Of a stretch of 64,000 bases of DNA, positions 8,430-17,062 are shown in pieces. Made by a program: the position numbers and the translations under genes. Under the pieces are notes generated by a model. It saw only the letters and a list, made by a program, of their open reading frames with translations, searched no databases and was not told the origin of the DNA. Numbering within the stretch: position 1 is the stretch's first letter; each line of letters opens with the position of its first letter. The DNA comes from Magnetospirillum sp902729445. Its GTDB lineage: Bacteria > Pseudomonadota > Alphaproteobacteria > Rhodospirillales > Magnetospirillaceae. The stretch lies in the NCBI RefSeq assembly GCF_902729445.1, contig NZ_CACVCE010000067.1:62001-126000 (forward strand), given 5' to 3'.

Positions 8430-8972
8430 CTACAGCGAGAAATGCGACTGCACGAAGGCGTCGATCTCGGCCTCGGCCCAGCCCTTGGCGGCCAGATCGG
8501 CGCGCACGGCGGCGATGTCGATGTTGGGCCAGGTGTGGCAGCTGTCCACCGTGTGCTTGTCGGCGTCCATGATGCGGAAATCGTAGGGCCGGCTTTCGCT
8601 TTGGAAGACGTCGTAATACAGCACCTGATCGACGGCGTTGTCGGGCAGATAGGTCAGGATGCGCGGCTTCAGGGTGTAAAGCTCTTCCGGGCCCTTGATG
8701 AATTCGGTGGCGGCGATGATCACCTCGTCGCCGGCCTGGCAGGTGCGGGCGGCGGCGCCGTTCAGGATGCAGCAGCGCGAGCCGGGCTGACCGAAGATCA
8801 CGTAGGTCGACAGCCTGGCCCCGGAATTCTTGTTCCAGATATCGACGAATTCCATGGGATAGATGCCGGCCAGCGCGCACTGTTCGGGATCCAGGGTGAT
8901 GGAACCGTGATAGTTCAGGTCGGCGCTGGTGACGCGGATGCCGTGCAGCTTGGCGCGAATGACCTTCATCAT
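8430..8972 (-). CDS. panD: PanD, aspartate 1-decarboxylase with a C-terminal extension
   Basis: PanD makes beta-alanine for pantothenate and CoA. The first ~110 residues match the family closely: MMKVIRAKLHGIRVT, the self-processing site LNYHGSITLD (cleaved between Gly and Ser to form the pyruvoyl group), the substrate region YPMEFVDIWNKNSGAR, and CCILNGAAAR. Usual PanD is about 120-130 residues. This one is 180, with about 60 extra C-terminal residues ending DAFVQSHFSL that I do not recognise. Two adjacent ATGs at 8972/8969 are possible starts. It precedes queC by 3 bp, forming an operon. Confidence 0.9.
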   Translation of the reverse strand: MMKVIRAKLHGIRVTSADLNYHGSITLDPEQCALAGIYPMEFVDIWNKNSGARLSTYVIFGQPGSRCCILNGAAARTCQAGDEVIIAATEFIKGPEELYTLKPRILTYLPDNAVDQVLYYDVFQSESRPYDFRIMDADKHTVDSCHTWPNIDIAAVRADLAAKGWAEAEIDAFVQSHFSL

Positions 8973-9148
8973 GACAAGAATCCCAAGGAAAAGTGCGGCG
9001 GTCGTTGCGGGGGAGATAGCGTCTCGGGCACAGGAAAGCAACTCAATCTTGAGCGCTGGCCTCGGGTAAAACAATTCTATTGATTTCACAGGGCGCGAGA
9101 CTCAGTATCTCGGGGTTGATTCCACCCTGGACCCACGAGATATCGGTT

Positions 9149-9838
9149 ATGGACGCCCAGAAGCTTGCCAAGGTGCTGGCGCTGGCCGCCTCGGACAACG
9201 ATTCCGAGGCGCTGCACGCGTTGCGGACGGCCAAGCGCCTGCTGGAAAGCCAGGGGGCCGATTTCGTCGAACTGGCGCGCCGCGTCGCCGACCCCAAGGG
9301 CGGCACCGCCGAGGCGCTGGAAGACGCGGTGTTCGACTTGCGTAACGAGGTGCGCCGCCTGCGGGCCGAGAACGAGCGCCTGCGCCAGATCGGCCCGGGC
9401 ACCCTACCGCCCGAGGCCAAGCCCGAGCCGCAAGGCTTCCAGGACGCCGCGCGCGAGGCCGCCGCCGGCATCCGTCTCAGGGCCGAACTGGCCCGGATGA
9501 CCGAAGAGCTTGAGGTCGCCCGCACCGAGATGCTGCGCCTGAAATCCCACGAGGCGACCATGCACGACCAGTTCCGCGAGGCGCTGGCCGAGGCCGGCAA
9601 GCTGGGTGTGCGCCTGTCCGAGGCCGAAAGCCGGCGCATGCGCCTCGAGGCCGAGAACCGTCGTTTGTCGCACGCCAACCATGCCCTGAAAGTCGAGCTG
9701 GACGAGTTGCTGGCCCAGCGCCATCACGCCGCCGCCCAACTGGTCGCCCACGAAGTCCGCCAGGAGCTGGAAGGCAAGAAGCCGCGCAAGACCCGCTCGA
9801 AGCTGAAGGATTCCGCGGGCCAGTACGCCCTGCTGTAG
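9149..9838 (+). CDS. coiled-coil protein, function unknown
   Basis: A 229-residue protein. Residues 1-50 are helical (MDAQKLAKVLALAASDNDSE), and about 60-200 form long heptad-like stretches rich in Arg, Glu, Leu and Ala (NEVRRLRAENERLRQ, ELARMTEELEVARTEMLRL). This is a typical coiled coil with a Pro-rich break around residue 90. The C terminus is basic (GKKPRKTRSKLK). No membrane or signal segment is visible. It lies 5 bp upstream of the FUSC permease and is probably co-transcribed. A structural or scaffolding role is possible but not shown. Confidence 0.7.
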   Translation: MDAQKLAKVLALAASDNDSEALHALRTAKRLLESQGADFVELARRVADPKGGTAEALEDAVFDLRNEVRRLRAENERLRQIGPGTLPPEAKPEPQGFQDAAREAAAGIRLRAELARMTEELEVARTEMLRLKSHEATMHDQFREALAEAGKLGVRLSEAESRRMRLEAENRRLSHANHALKVELDELLAQRHHAAAQLVAHEVRQELEGKKPRKTRSKLKDSAGQYALL

Positions 9839-9843
9839 GGATC

Positions 9844-10995
9844 ATGGAACCCCGCCCCAGCCTGTGGATGCGTGCGGTCGCCGTCTGCCGCGCCGAACTT
9901 CGCCATCTGACCACCATCCATCCTACCGACCGGCCGTGGGAATTGCCGGTCGGCGCCGCTATCGCCACCGGCCTGCCCTTGTTCATCGGCGCCTTCTTCG
10001 ACCGGTTGGATTTCGGCCTGGCCTCGTCGCTGGGCGGATTGTGCTTCATGTACCTGCCGGCGACGGCCTTGTCGCACCGGATGGTGATGCAGATGGCCTG
10101 CGCCTTCGGCCTGATCGCCTGCTACGCCCTGGGTGTGACAAGCCAGTTCGTGCCGTTCCTGGCGGTGCCGGTGCTGACCTTCGCCGCCATTCTGGTCACC
10201 ATGGTCTGCCGCTTCTACGGGGTCGGCATGCCCGGCAGCCTGTTCTTCGTGATGGTCGCGGCCATCGGCGCCGATCTGCCGGTCACCGCGCTGGAGGTGC
10301 CGGCCCGCGTCGGCCTGGTGGCCATGGGGGCGGTGCTGGCCTGCCTGATCGGCTTTCTTTACAGCATCCACGTCCTGCGCCGCCGGGCGCCGCACCAGCC
10401 GCCGCCGCCGACCGCCTCGTTCGATTTCGTGGTGTTCGATTCGGTGGTGATCGGACTGTGCGTCGGGCTGTCGGTCGCCGTGGCCCGGGGATTGGGCGCC
10501 GAGCAGGCCTATTGGGTGCCGGTCAGCTGCCTGGCGGTGATCCAGGGCGCGTCGTTGCGGGCGGTGTGGACCAAGAAGCTGCAGCGTATCCTGGGGACCT
10601 CGGCCGGCCTGCTGCTGACCTGGGGCCTGTTCCTGCTGCCGCTGGGGCCGTGGACCATCGCGCTGACCATGACCGTCCTGATCTTCATCATCGAGACCAT
10701 GGTGGTCCGTCATTACGGCCTTGCCGTCATGTTCATCACGCCGCTGACCATCCTGCTGGCCGAGGCCACCACCATGGGGCAAGGCCCGGCGGCGGATTTG
10801 ATGCAGGCGCGGCTGTTCGACACCGTGCTGGGCGCGTTCGTCGGATTGCTGGGCGGCATCGCCCTGCACAGCCCGCGCTTTCGCGGGGCCGCGGGCGGCG
10901 CGATGCGACGTCTGATTCCGGCCCGCTTTCGCGGCGGATCAGCGCCTGAGCCAGCGGCGGATACGGGCACGGACCTCGCGGCCCGAGGGGAATAG
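9844..10995 (+). CDS. FUSC-family inner-membrane protein (aromatic acid exporter-like)
   Basis: A 383-residue protein with about ten hydrophobic segments in two repeated blocks (about residues 35-180 and 205-350), a fusaric-acid-resistance (FUSC) type membrane architecture. Each block contains the family-like pattern of a helix pair around YWVPVSCLAVIQGASLRAVW. Relatives export aromatic acids or other small toxic compounds across the inner membrane, often with a periplasmic adaptor that is not present here. Its 3' end overlaps the convergent antiporter gene by 57 bp, so one of the two ends may be longer than needed. Confidence 0.8.
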   Translation: MEPRPSLWMRAVAVCRAELRHLTTIHPTDRPWELPVGAAIATGLPLFIGAFFDRLDFGLASSLGGLCFMYLPATALSHRMVMQMACAFGLIACYALGVTSQFVPFLAVPVLTFAAILVTMVCRFYGVGMPGSLFFVMVAAIGADLPVTALEVPARVGLVAMGAVLACLIGFLYSIHVLRRRAPHQPPPPTASFDFVVFDSVVIGLCVGLSVAVARGLGAEQAYWVPVSCLAVIQGASLRAVWTKKLQRILGTSAGLLLTWGLFLLPLGPWTIALTMTVLIFIIETMVVRHYGLAVMFITPLTILLAEATTMGQGPAADLMQARLFDTVLGAFVGLLGGIALHSPRFRGAAGGAMRRLIPARFRGGSAPEPAADTGTDLAARGE

Positions 10996-12729
10996 CGGCA
11001 GTTTCGGCTTGTCGATCTCGGTGGGCTCGGTGGCCAGGCCGATCTCGGTGATGGAATCGTGAGGACCCAGGGCGCGCACGATCAGTTCCACCTCGCCCAG
11101 GCCGACCCGGTCGCCGATGCCGGGATAGCTGCCCAGGGTCTCGCGCATCCACTGCGCCACGGTGACGTCTTGCGAATCGGGCGGCATGGCCAGCCCGTAC
11201 AGCAGGCCCAGATCGGACATGCGGGCATGCGGGTCGATGGGAAAGTCGCCGAAGAATTGGCGGTCGGCCTCGGCGGCGTCGGCATGGCTGGCGAACAGGC
11301 GGTCCAACTGGGACAGGCGTTCGGGGCGGGCGAACAGCCATACCAGATCGCCCGGCTTCAAGGCGTGCATCGACGCCCCCAGGAAGGAATGGCCGTCGCG
11401 CACCACCAGTGACGGGCGCGCCCAACTGGGCAGTTTGTGGCCGCGCGCCACCAGCGAATCCGGCACGATGCGGTAAGACACCAATTCGTGGCGGGTGCCG
11501 GGGATTTCCAGCTCGACGCGCTCGACCGGGCCGATCCGGCGCGGCACCACCTGGCCCAGCCAGCGGGCCACGGGCGCGATGGTCCAGCCCTGCAGGGCCA
11601 GCGAGACCAGCACCACCATGAAGGTGACGTTGAAGAACAGCCGGCCGTTTTCCATGCCGGCCACCATCGGCAGGATCGACAGCAGGATCGACACAGCGCC
11701 GCGCAGGCCGATCCAGGCGACGAAGGCGGTTTCGTTGCGGTTCATGCGAAAGGGCAGCAAGCCGACCCACACCGCCACCGGGCGGGCGACGAACATCAGC
11801 ACGAAGGCCACGCCCAGGCTGGGCAGGATCAGCGGCAGGAATTGCGACGGCGTCGCCAACAGGCCCAGCGCCAGGAACATGGCGATCTGCGCCAGCCACG
11901 AGGCGGCGTCCTGGAAGCGGCGCATGGTGTCGGGGGCCGACAGTCGGGCATTGCCGGCCAGCAGGCCGGCGACATAGACGGCCAGGAAGCCCGAGCCGCC
12001 GATCAGGGCGGTGGCGGCCATCAGCATCAGCGCCATCGACAGGGCGGCGACCGGCAACAGGCCGCGCTCGATGCCCAACCGGTTGACGGCGGCGATGATC
12101 AGATAGCCGCCGCCCAGGCCGGCGATCAGCCCGATCCCCACCTCCATGGCCAGGTGGCCCAGGATGAAGGCGACCAGATCGTCGCCGCCGCCGCCGGTCA
12201 GGACCCGGATCATGACGATGGTCAGGAAGATGGCCATCGGGTCGTTCGAGCCCGATTCCACTTCCAGGATCGAGCGGACGCGATCGCGGACATGGATGCC
12301 GCCGACGCGCAGCAGGAAGAACACCGCCGCCGCGTCGGTCGAGGCGACGATGGCGCCCAGCAGCAATCCCTGCGGCCAATCCAGCCCCAGCAGGTAATGG
12401 CCGGGCACCGCCACGATCGCAGCCGTCAGCACCACGCCGACCGAGGCCAGCGACAAGGATGGCAGCGCCGCCTGGCGCACGCTTTTCAACGGGGTATGGA
12501 AGCCGGCGTCGAACAGCACGATGGCCAGGGCCACGGTGCCGATGGCATAGGCGGTGCCGACATCGTCGAAGCGGATGCCGCCCAGCCCGTCCTCGCCGGC
12601 CAGCAGGCCGACGGCCAGGAACACCAACAGCAGCGGCGCGCCGACCCGAAAGGACAGCAGGCTGGAAAAGATGGAAAGGGTCACCAGACCCGAAAGAACC
12701 AGCAAGGTGATGTTCAGACTTTCGATCAC
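10939..12729 (-). CDS. NhaP2/CvrA-type potassium/proton antiporter (CPA1)
   Basis: A 596-residue protein. About 12-13 membrane helices fill residues 1-395 and carry the CPA1 hallmarks (AIVLFDAGFHTPL; GAIVASTDAAAVFFLLR with the ion-binding acidic residue; EVESGSNDPMAIFL). A soluble C-terminal region contains a TrkA-C type domain (about 400-490) and a further regulatory domain. Length and order match NhaP2/CvrA antiporters, which export K+ in exchange for protons during osmotic or pH stress. It overlaps the 3' end of the FUSC gene in convergent orientation. Confidence 0.88.
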   Translation of the reverse strand: MIESLNITLLVLSGLVTLSIFSSLLSFRVGAPLLLVFLAVGLLAGEDGLGGIRFDDVGTAYAIGTVALAIVLFDAGFHTPLKSVRQAALPSLSLASVGVVLTAAIVAVPGHYLLGLDWPQGLLLGAIVASTDAAAVFFLLRVGGIHVRDRVRSILEVESGSNDPMAIFLTIVMIRVLTGGGGDDLVAFILGHLAMEVGIGLIAGLGGGYLIIAAVNRLGIERGLLPVAALSMALMLMAATALIGGSGFLAVYVAGLLAGNARLSAPDTMRRFQDAASWLAQIAMFLALGLLATPSQFLPLILPSLGVAFVLMFVARPVAVWVGLLPFRMNRNETAFVAWIGLRGAVSILLSILPMVAGMENGRLFFNVTFMVVLVSLALQGWTIAPVARWLGQVVPRRIGPVERVELEIPGTRHELVSYRIVPDSLVARGHKLPSWARPSLVVRDGHSFLGASMHALKPGDLVWLFARPERLSQLDRLFASHADAAEADRQFFGDFPIDPHARMSDLGLLYGLAMPPDSQDVTVAQWMRETLGSYPGIGDRVGLGEVELIVRALGPHDSITEIGLATEPTEIDKPKLPLFPSGREVRARIRRWLRR

Positions 12730-12783
12730 CCGGTTTGGCTCCTTTAGCCGAGGTTGATGCCTCCCTCTTTTACCAGCTTACGG

Positions 12784-13281
12784 TCACTTGTGATAGAAAC
12801 CGGCCCCGACCACGTGGTCGCCGACCTGGACGACATACGAGGTCTTGTTTTCCAACTTGCCGGTGGTCGGGTTCTTCCACAGATAATCGACGGTGGCGGT
12901 GCCGTCGCGCTTGGCCTTCTTGACGATTTCCTGAACCACCTTCAGGCCGGCGGCGTCGGTCATCTCCCAGGCGTTCTGGCCGGTGCGCTCCGGCCGGTAG
13001 CCGGTGGCCCGATAGACCCCCTTCTTGTCGAAGGCGAACAGGTAAAGCTCGCCCCGGATCCATTTGCCGGCCGGGTCGTTGAAATCGGCGAAAGCCTTGT
13101 CGGGGCCGACCGCCTTGATATGGGCGACGCCTTCGTCAACCAGGGCCTTGGCCTGGTCGAAGGTGTGGCGCGGAGCCTCGGCCTTGGCCGGTTCGGGCAC
13201 CAGGTCGGCGGCGAAGGCGGGGGCACCGCCCAGAACCGCCGCTCCGACCACCAACACCGCCAGAATCTTAACGAAAGCCAT
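12784..13281 (-). CDS. periplasmic single-Cache domain protein
   Basis: A 165-residue protein. A signal peptide (MAFVKILAVLVVGAAVLGGAPAFA) precedes one sCache_2-like ligand-binding domain (DQAKALVDEGVAHIKAVG, KWIRGELYLFAFDKKGVY, and the end TSYVVQVGDHVVGAGFYHK). Such domains bind small organic acids or other ligands. Here it is free in the periplasm with no kinase or methyl-accepting domain attached, so it would need a partner. The start at 13281 gives a complete signal peptide; the frame from 13344 adds an implausible leader. Confidence 0.8.
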   Translation of the reverse strand: MAFVKILAVLVVGAAVLGGAPAFAADLVPEPAKAEAPRHTFDQAKALVDEGVAHIKAVGPDKAFADFNDPAGKWIRGELYLFAFDKKGVYRATGYRPERTGQNAWEMTDAAGLKVVQEIVKKAKRDGTATVDYLWKNPTTGKLENKTSYVVQVGDHVVGAGFYHK

Positions 13282-13344
13282 CACCCACACTCCCCGCAAC
13301 GAAAAATCTTGCCCAATTCTAATATACCCTTTGCTGCACTGCAA

Positions 13345-14208
13345 TCACCCGACGCCGTTGGCCTTCAGCCAGGCCTGCAACTGCATCCAGCCATCCTTGG
13401 CCGGCTCGGCCCGATAGCTGGGGCGGTAATCGGCGTGGAAGGCGTGGGGGGCGCCGTCATAGACCTTGATCTCGGTCTTGACCTTGGCCCCCTTCAGGGC
13501 GGCGCGCATCTTCTCGACCGAGTCCGGCGAGATGCCCTGGTCGGCGCCGCCGTAAAGCCCCAGCACCGGGGCCTTGAGCTCGGCGGCGATATCGACCGGA
13601 TGCTTCGGGCTGTTGGCCGAGGCATCGCCGACCAGACGGCCATACCACGCCACGCCGGCCTTCAGCATGGGATTGTGGGCGGCGTACAGCCAGACGATGC
13701 GCCCACCCCAGCAAAAGCCGGTGATGGCCAGCTTCTTGGGGTCGCCGCCGGCGCTTTTGGCGGCCCAGGTGGCGACGGAATCCAGGTCGGCCAGCACCTG
13801 CTCGTCGGGAACCGAGGCGACGATGGTCTTCAACAGGGTCGGAATGTCGGAAATCTTCGAGGGATCGCCCTGGCGGACGTAAAGCTCGGGGGCGACGGCC
13901 AGATAGCCCAGCTTGGCCAGGCGGCGGCAAACGTCGCGGATATGTTCGTGCACGCCGAAGATTTCCTGCACCACCATCACCGTGGGCAGCGGGCCGGTGG
14001 CCTCGGCCGGGCGCGCCGCATAGGCCGGAAGCGAACGGTCGCGGGCCGGGATCAGGACGTCGGCCGTCTCCAGGCCGGCGGTGTCGGTGACGATGGCCTC
14101 GGCCCTGGCCGGCCCGGCGGCCAAGGCGAAGCCGGTGGCGGCCAGGGCGGTGCCGACGAACCCGCGGCGGCTGAAATCGGGATTAAGGCTCTTCAGATCG
14201 GCCAGCAT
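13345..14208 (-). CDS. Tat-exported dienelactone hydrolase family protein
   Basis: A 287-residue protein with a twin-arginine signal (SRRGFVGTALAATGFALAAG), so it is folded before export. The dienelactone hydrolase fold follows: the cysteine nucleophile in ITGFCWGGR, the acid in GLYGGADQGIS and the histidine in DGAPHAFHADYRPSY. In the family these enzymes open cyclic esters such as dienelactones; many paralogues act on other esters. The ATG at 14208 starts the Tat signal correctly; the longer frame from 14277 is not needed. Confidence 0.88.
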   Translation of the reverse strand: MLADLKSLNPDFSRRGFVGTALAATGFALAAGPARAEAIVTDTAGLETADVLIPARDRSLPAYAARPAEATGPLPTVMVVQEIFGVHEHIRDVCRRLAKLGYLAVAPELYVRQGDPSKISDIPTLLKTIVASVPDEQVLADLDSVATWAAKSAGGDPKKLAITGFCWGGRIVWLYAAHNPMLKAGVAWYGRLVGDASANSPKHPVDIAAELKAPVLGLYGGADQGISPDSVEKMRAALKGAKVKTEIKVYDGAPHAFHADYRPSYRAEPAKDGWMQLQAWLKANGVG

Positions 14209-14357
14209 GCGGACATCCTCCCCAGGATTGAATTGTGGCGACCAGTGTGAACTGGTTATGGGCGCCTGAAAAGGCAAGTCGGCATCGCTTGACCTTTGTC
14301 AGGTCGGGGCTGGTTCGTTCGCGGTAGGCTGTCGCGCGAAACCCGGAAGGAACCACC

Positions 14358-14792
14358 ATGCCTCGCATTACCCTTGCCCTCGTCTTTGCCGCCGGCTCAG
14401 CCGCCGCCGCCGACTTTTCCTGCCCCAGCATGGCCGACATCGTCCAGGTCGGCTCGTGCCCGACTGAATCTGAGATGAAATGGGGATTTTCCGGCTATTG
14501 CAGCGACAATGCCCGCATGTACGACAAGGACGGCAAGGATATCTGCACCGACATCGAGCGCTACAAAGAGGCCAAGAACGTCTCGCTATGGGAAGCCGGC
14601 CCGTTCCAGGGCTATCTGTCCTGCACCGCCCCGCAAGACTCCCTGAAAGCGGCCAAGCTGGACGATGTGGGAATCGGCAAGGCCGGGGCGATCACCCGCG
14701 TCGTCTGCCGCTATGAGGGCGGCCACGAAATGGTGATGCGCACCCGCGCGCCGTGCACCCGCCAAGGCGACAAGGCCGTCTGCGGGGATTAG
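14358..14792 (+). CDS. small exported cysteine-containing protein, unknown
   Basis: A 144-residue protein with a short signal peptide (MPRITLALVFAAGSAAAA). The mature chain has eight cysteines (for example FSCPSMA, VGSCPTE, GYCSDNA, YLSCTAP, RVVCRYEGG, APCTRQG, AVCGD), suggesting several disulfides and a periplasmic or extracellular location. No family is recognised. It converges with the PhoX gene across a strong hairpin. Confidence 0.6.
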   Translation: MPRITLALVFAAGSAAAADFSCPSMADIVQVGSCPTESEMKWGFSGYCSDNARMYDKDGKDICTDIERYKEAKNVSLWEAGPFQGYLSCTAPQDSLKAAKLDDVGIGKAGAITRVVCRYEGGHEMVMRTRAPCTRQGDKAVCGD

Positions 14793-14869
14793 CGGATTCC
14801 GAACTGCGAAATCCGCGCCAAGCCCGCGCGGCGTTGAGCGTGCCCGGGACGGGCCATACGGACAAATTC

Positions 14870-14903
14870 CAGAGCCGATTTCGATTGAACGAAATCGGCT
14901 CTG
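14870..14903. terminator. bidirectional hairpin between convergent genes
   Basis: CAGAGCCGATTTCG (14870-14883) pairs perfectly with CGAAATCGGCTCTG (14890-14903) around the loop ATTGAA. It sits 4 bp beyond the stop of the PhoX gene and 77 bp beyond the upstream plus-strand gene. No long T tract is present on either side. Confidence 0.6.
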
Positions 14904-14907
14904 AGGG

Positions 14908-16794
14908 TCAGCTGCCGACCGGGCCGCCATCGTCCTTGGTGATGGCGACGATGGCCGGCCGGGGCGGCAGGTCGGGCCGGAAATCCGGCCAGCGGGTCGA
15001 GGGCCGGTCGAAGGTGGAATCCTTGTCCTCGCCGGGATGCTGGACGGCGACGAACAGCGTGCGGTTGTCGGGGGTGAAGGCCGGGCCGCACATCTCGGCG
15101 TCGCGCGGGACGCCATAGAAGAACTTGACCAGCGCCCGGCCGGGGCCATCGACGTCGCAGGCATAGATGCCGTCGGGAATGGCGTTGGTGCGCTGGTGCG
15201 AGCCCTGGTCGCTGGAAATCCACAGCCGCCCGCGATTGTCGAAGGCGCAATTGTCGGGTGCCGACAGCCAGGCGCCATAGGTCTCGTTGGCCGGGTGATA
15301 GGTGGCGCCGTCGGCGCGCCGGCCGGCCAGGAACAGGATTTCCCAGCGGAAGCGCTCGGCGTCGTGGCGGCCGATCCGGCCCTTGCCGGCGCCGGGCGGG
15401 GTCAGTTCCAGCACATGGCCATGGCGGTTGTCGGCGCGGGGATTGGCCCCGTTCACCTGCTCGGGCTTTCGCTGGCTGTTGTTGGTCAGCATGACGTAGA
15501 CGCGGCCGTTGGCCGGATTGGTCTCGACATCCTCGGGCCGGTCCATGGGGGTGGCCCCGACCAGATCGGCGGCACGGCGCGCGTCGATCAGCACGTCGGC
15601 CTGGCTGGCGAAGCCGTTGGCCGGGGTCAGCTTGCCCTGGCCCCACACCAGCGGCAGCCAGGTCATGGTGCCGTCCTTGTCGAAGCGGGCCACCGAAAGC
15701 GTGCCGTGATCCAGCAGGCCGAAATTGGCGCGGCGGTTCTTGCGGTCGATGGGGTCGCGGCTGACGAAGCGGTACAGGTACTCGAACATCTCGTCATCGC
15801 CGGTATAGACCACGACGCGGCCGTCGGCCAGGGTCACGCAGGTCGCCGCCTCGTGCTTGAAGCGGCCCAGCGCGGTGCGCTTGACCGGAACCGAGGTGGG
15901 GTCGTAGGGGTCGAACTCGACCACCCAGCCGAAGCGGTTGGGTTCGTTCGGTTCCTTCTCGACGTCGAAGCGGTCGTGGAAGCGCGACCAGGCATAGCGG
16001 CTTTTGCCCTTGATCCCCAGGCGGATATGGTTGACCGATTCCGGGGTCTTCTTGGGGTCGCCCGAGAAATAGGTGTCGAAATTCTCCTCGGCGATCAGCA
16101 CGGTGCCCCAGGGCGTGACGCCGCCGGCGCAGTTGTTGAGGGTGCCCAGCACCGACCGCCCCGACGGGTCGGCCTTGGTCTTCAGGCGGTCATGGCCGGC
16201 GGCGGGGCCGGACATCTGGAACTCGGTGGTCAGCGCCGACAGGCGCCGGGCGAACGGGCTGGCGGGGACCACCTGCCAGCTTTGCCCGCTTTTCTTGACC
16301 TCGATCACCGAATGGCCATGGGCGGCGATCTCGACATCGACCTGCTCGCGGGTCAGCTTCTCGGTCTTGTCCTTCAAGGTCAGGCCGGGAAACATCAACT
16401 CGGCGTTGGTGTATTCATGGTTGACGCACAAGAGGCCATGTTCCGACGCCAACGAGCCCACCGGCAGCGGCATGAAGGCGACGAAATCGTTGTTGTAGCC
16501 GAACTGGCGATCCTGGGCGGCAGCACTTTGCGCAAGGACGTCGAAGGCCGGCGCGTCGGCGGTGACGCCGTCGCCCCAGCGGATCAGAACCTGGGCCTGA
16601 TGGCCGGCGGCGACCCGATGGGTGTCGGCGATGGTGTGCTCGGGCTGGCGGAAGGCCAGGCTGGAGGGATCGGAAGCGCCTTCCTTGGCCGAGGCCTGGC
16701 CGGGCAGGGCGGCCACGGCGCCGGCGGCGGCCGAGGCGGCAAGGATTTGGCGGCGGCTCAGCACGATCTCGGTCGAATCCAGGCGGCGCATCAA
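14908..16794 (-). CDS. PhoX-family phosphatase (DUF839), Tat-exported
   Basis: A 628-residue protein. A twin-arginine signal (LSRRQILAASAAAGAVAALP) is followed by the PhoX/DUF839 beta-propeller fold. Visible signatures are GYNNDFVAFMPL, LLCVNHEYTNAELMFPG, LNNCAGGVTPWGTVLIAEEN, VVYTGDDEMFEYLYRF and WISSDQGSHQRTNAIPDGIY. PhoX enzymes are Ca/Fe-dependent periplasmic alkaline phosphatases, though many DUF839 paralogues are untested. Expression may be linked to the rubredoxin gene, whose stop is 7 bp upstream. Confidence 0.9.
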   Translation of the reverse strand: MMRRLDSTEIVLSRRQILAASAAAGAVAALPGQASAKEGASDPSSLAFRQPEHTIADTHRVAAGHQAQVLIRWGDGVTADAPAFDVLAQSAAAQDRQFGYNNDFVAFMPLPVGSLASEHGLLCVNHEYTNAELMFPGLTLKDKTEKLTREQVDVEIAAHGHSVIEVKKSGQSWQVVPASPFARRLSALTTEFQMSGPAAGHDRLKTKADPSGRSVLGTLNNCAGGVTPWGTVLIAEENFDTYFSGDPKKTPESVNHIRLGIKGKSRYAWSRFHDRFDVEKEPNEPNRFGWVVEFDPYDPTSVPVKRTALGRFKHEAATCVTLADGRVVVYTGDDEMFEYLYRFVSRDPIDRKNRRANFGLLDHGTLSVARFDKDGTMTWLPLVWGQGKLTPANGFASQADVLIDARRAADLVGATPMDRPEDVETNPANGRVYVMLTNNSQRKPEQVNGANPRADNRHGHVLELTPPGAGKGRIGRHDAERFRWEILFLAGRRADGATYHPANETYGAWLSAPDNCAFDNRGRLWISSDQGSHQRTNAIPDGIYACDVDGPGRALVKFFYGVPRDAEMCGPAFTPDNRTLFVAVQHPGEDKDSTFDRPSTRWPDFRPDLPPRPAIVAITKDDGGPVGS

Positions 16795-16801
16795 GAACTC
16801 C

Positions 16802-17005
16802 TCAATGGAAGAAATAGTCGCGGTCGGCCCCGCAGGACGGGCAGGTCCAGTCGGGGGGCAAATGTTCGAACGCGGTCAGTGGTGGAATGCGTCGGGTCGG
16901 ATCGCCCTCGGCCGGGGCGTAGACCCAGCCGCAACGATTGCACACCCACAGTGCCAATTTTCCATCCGCCTCGGTGGCGGGTTGGCCCGTCACATTCGTC
17001 TCCAC
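16802..17005 (-). CDS. rubredoxin
   Basis: A 67-residue protein containing both iron-binding knuckles, VCNRCGWVY and CPSCGADRDYF, with the usual linker and DWTCP sequence. A single Fe bound by four cysteines would make it a small cytoplasmic electron carrier. About 18 N-terminal residues precede the domain. It is only 7 bp upstream of the Tat-exported PhoX-family gene, so they share a transcript, although a functional link is not evident. Confidence 0.92.
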   Translation of the reverse strand: METNVTGQPATEADGKLALWVCNRCGWVYAPAEGDPTRRIPPLTAFEHLPPDWTCPSCGADRDYFFH

Positions 17006-17062
17006 ATCGGCCCTCGCCTGGCGGGAACTTTACGAATCCCGCCGGGCGGCGCGGGTGAAGGT

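Noticed and set aside
15037..17058. A 673-codon plus-strand frame opposite phoX and rubredoxin
   Set aside because: The PhoX and rubredoxin motifs on the minus strand prove the real genes.
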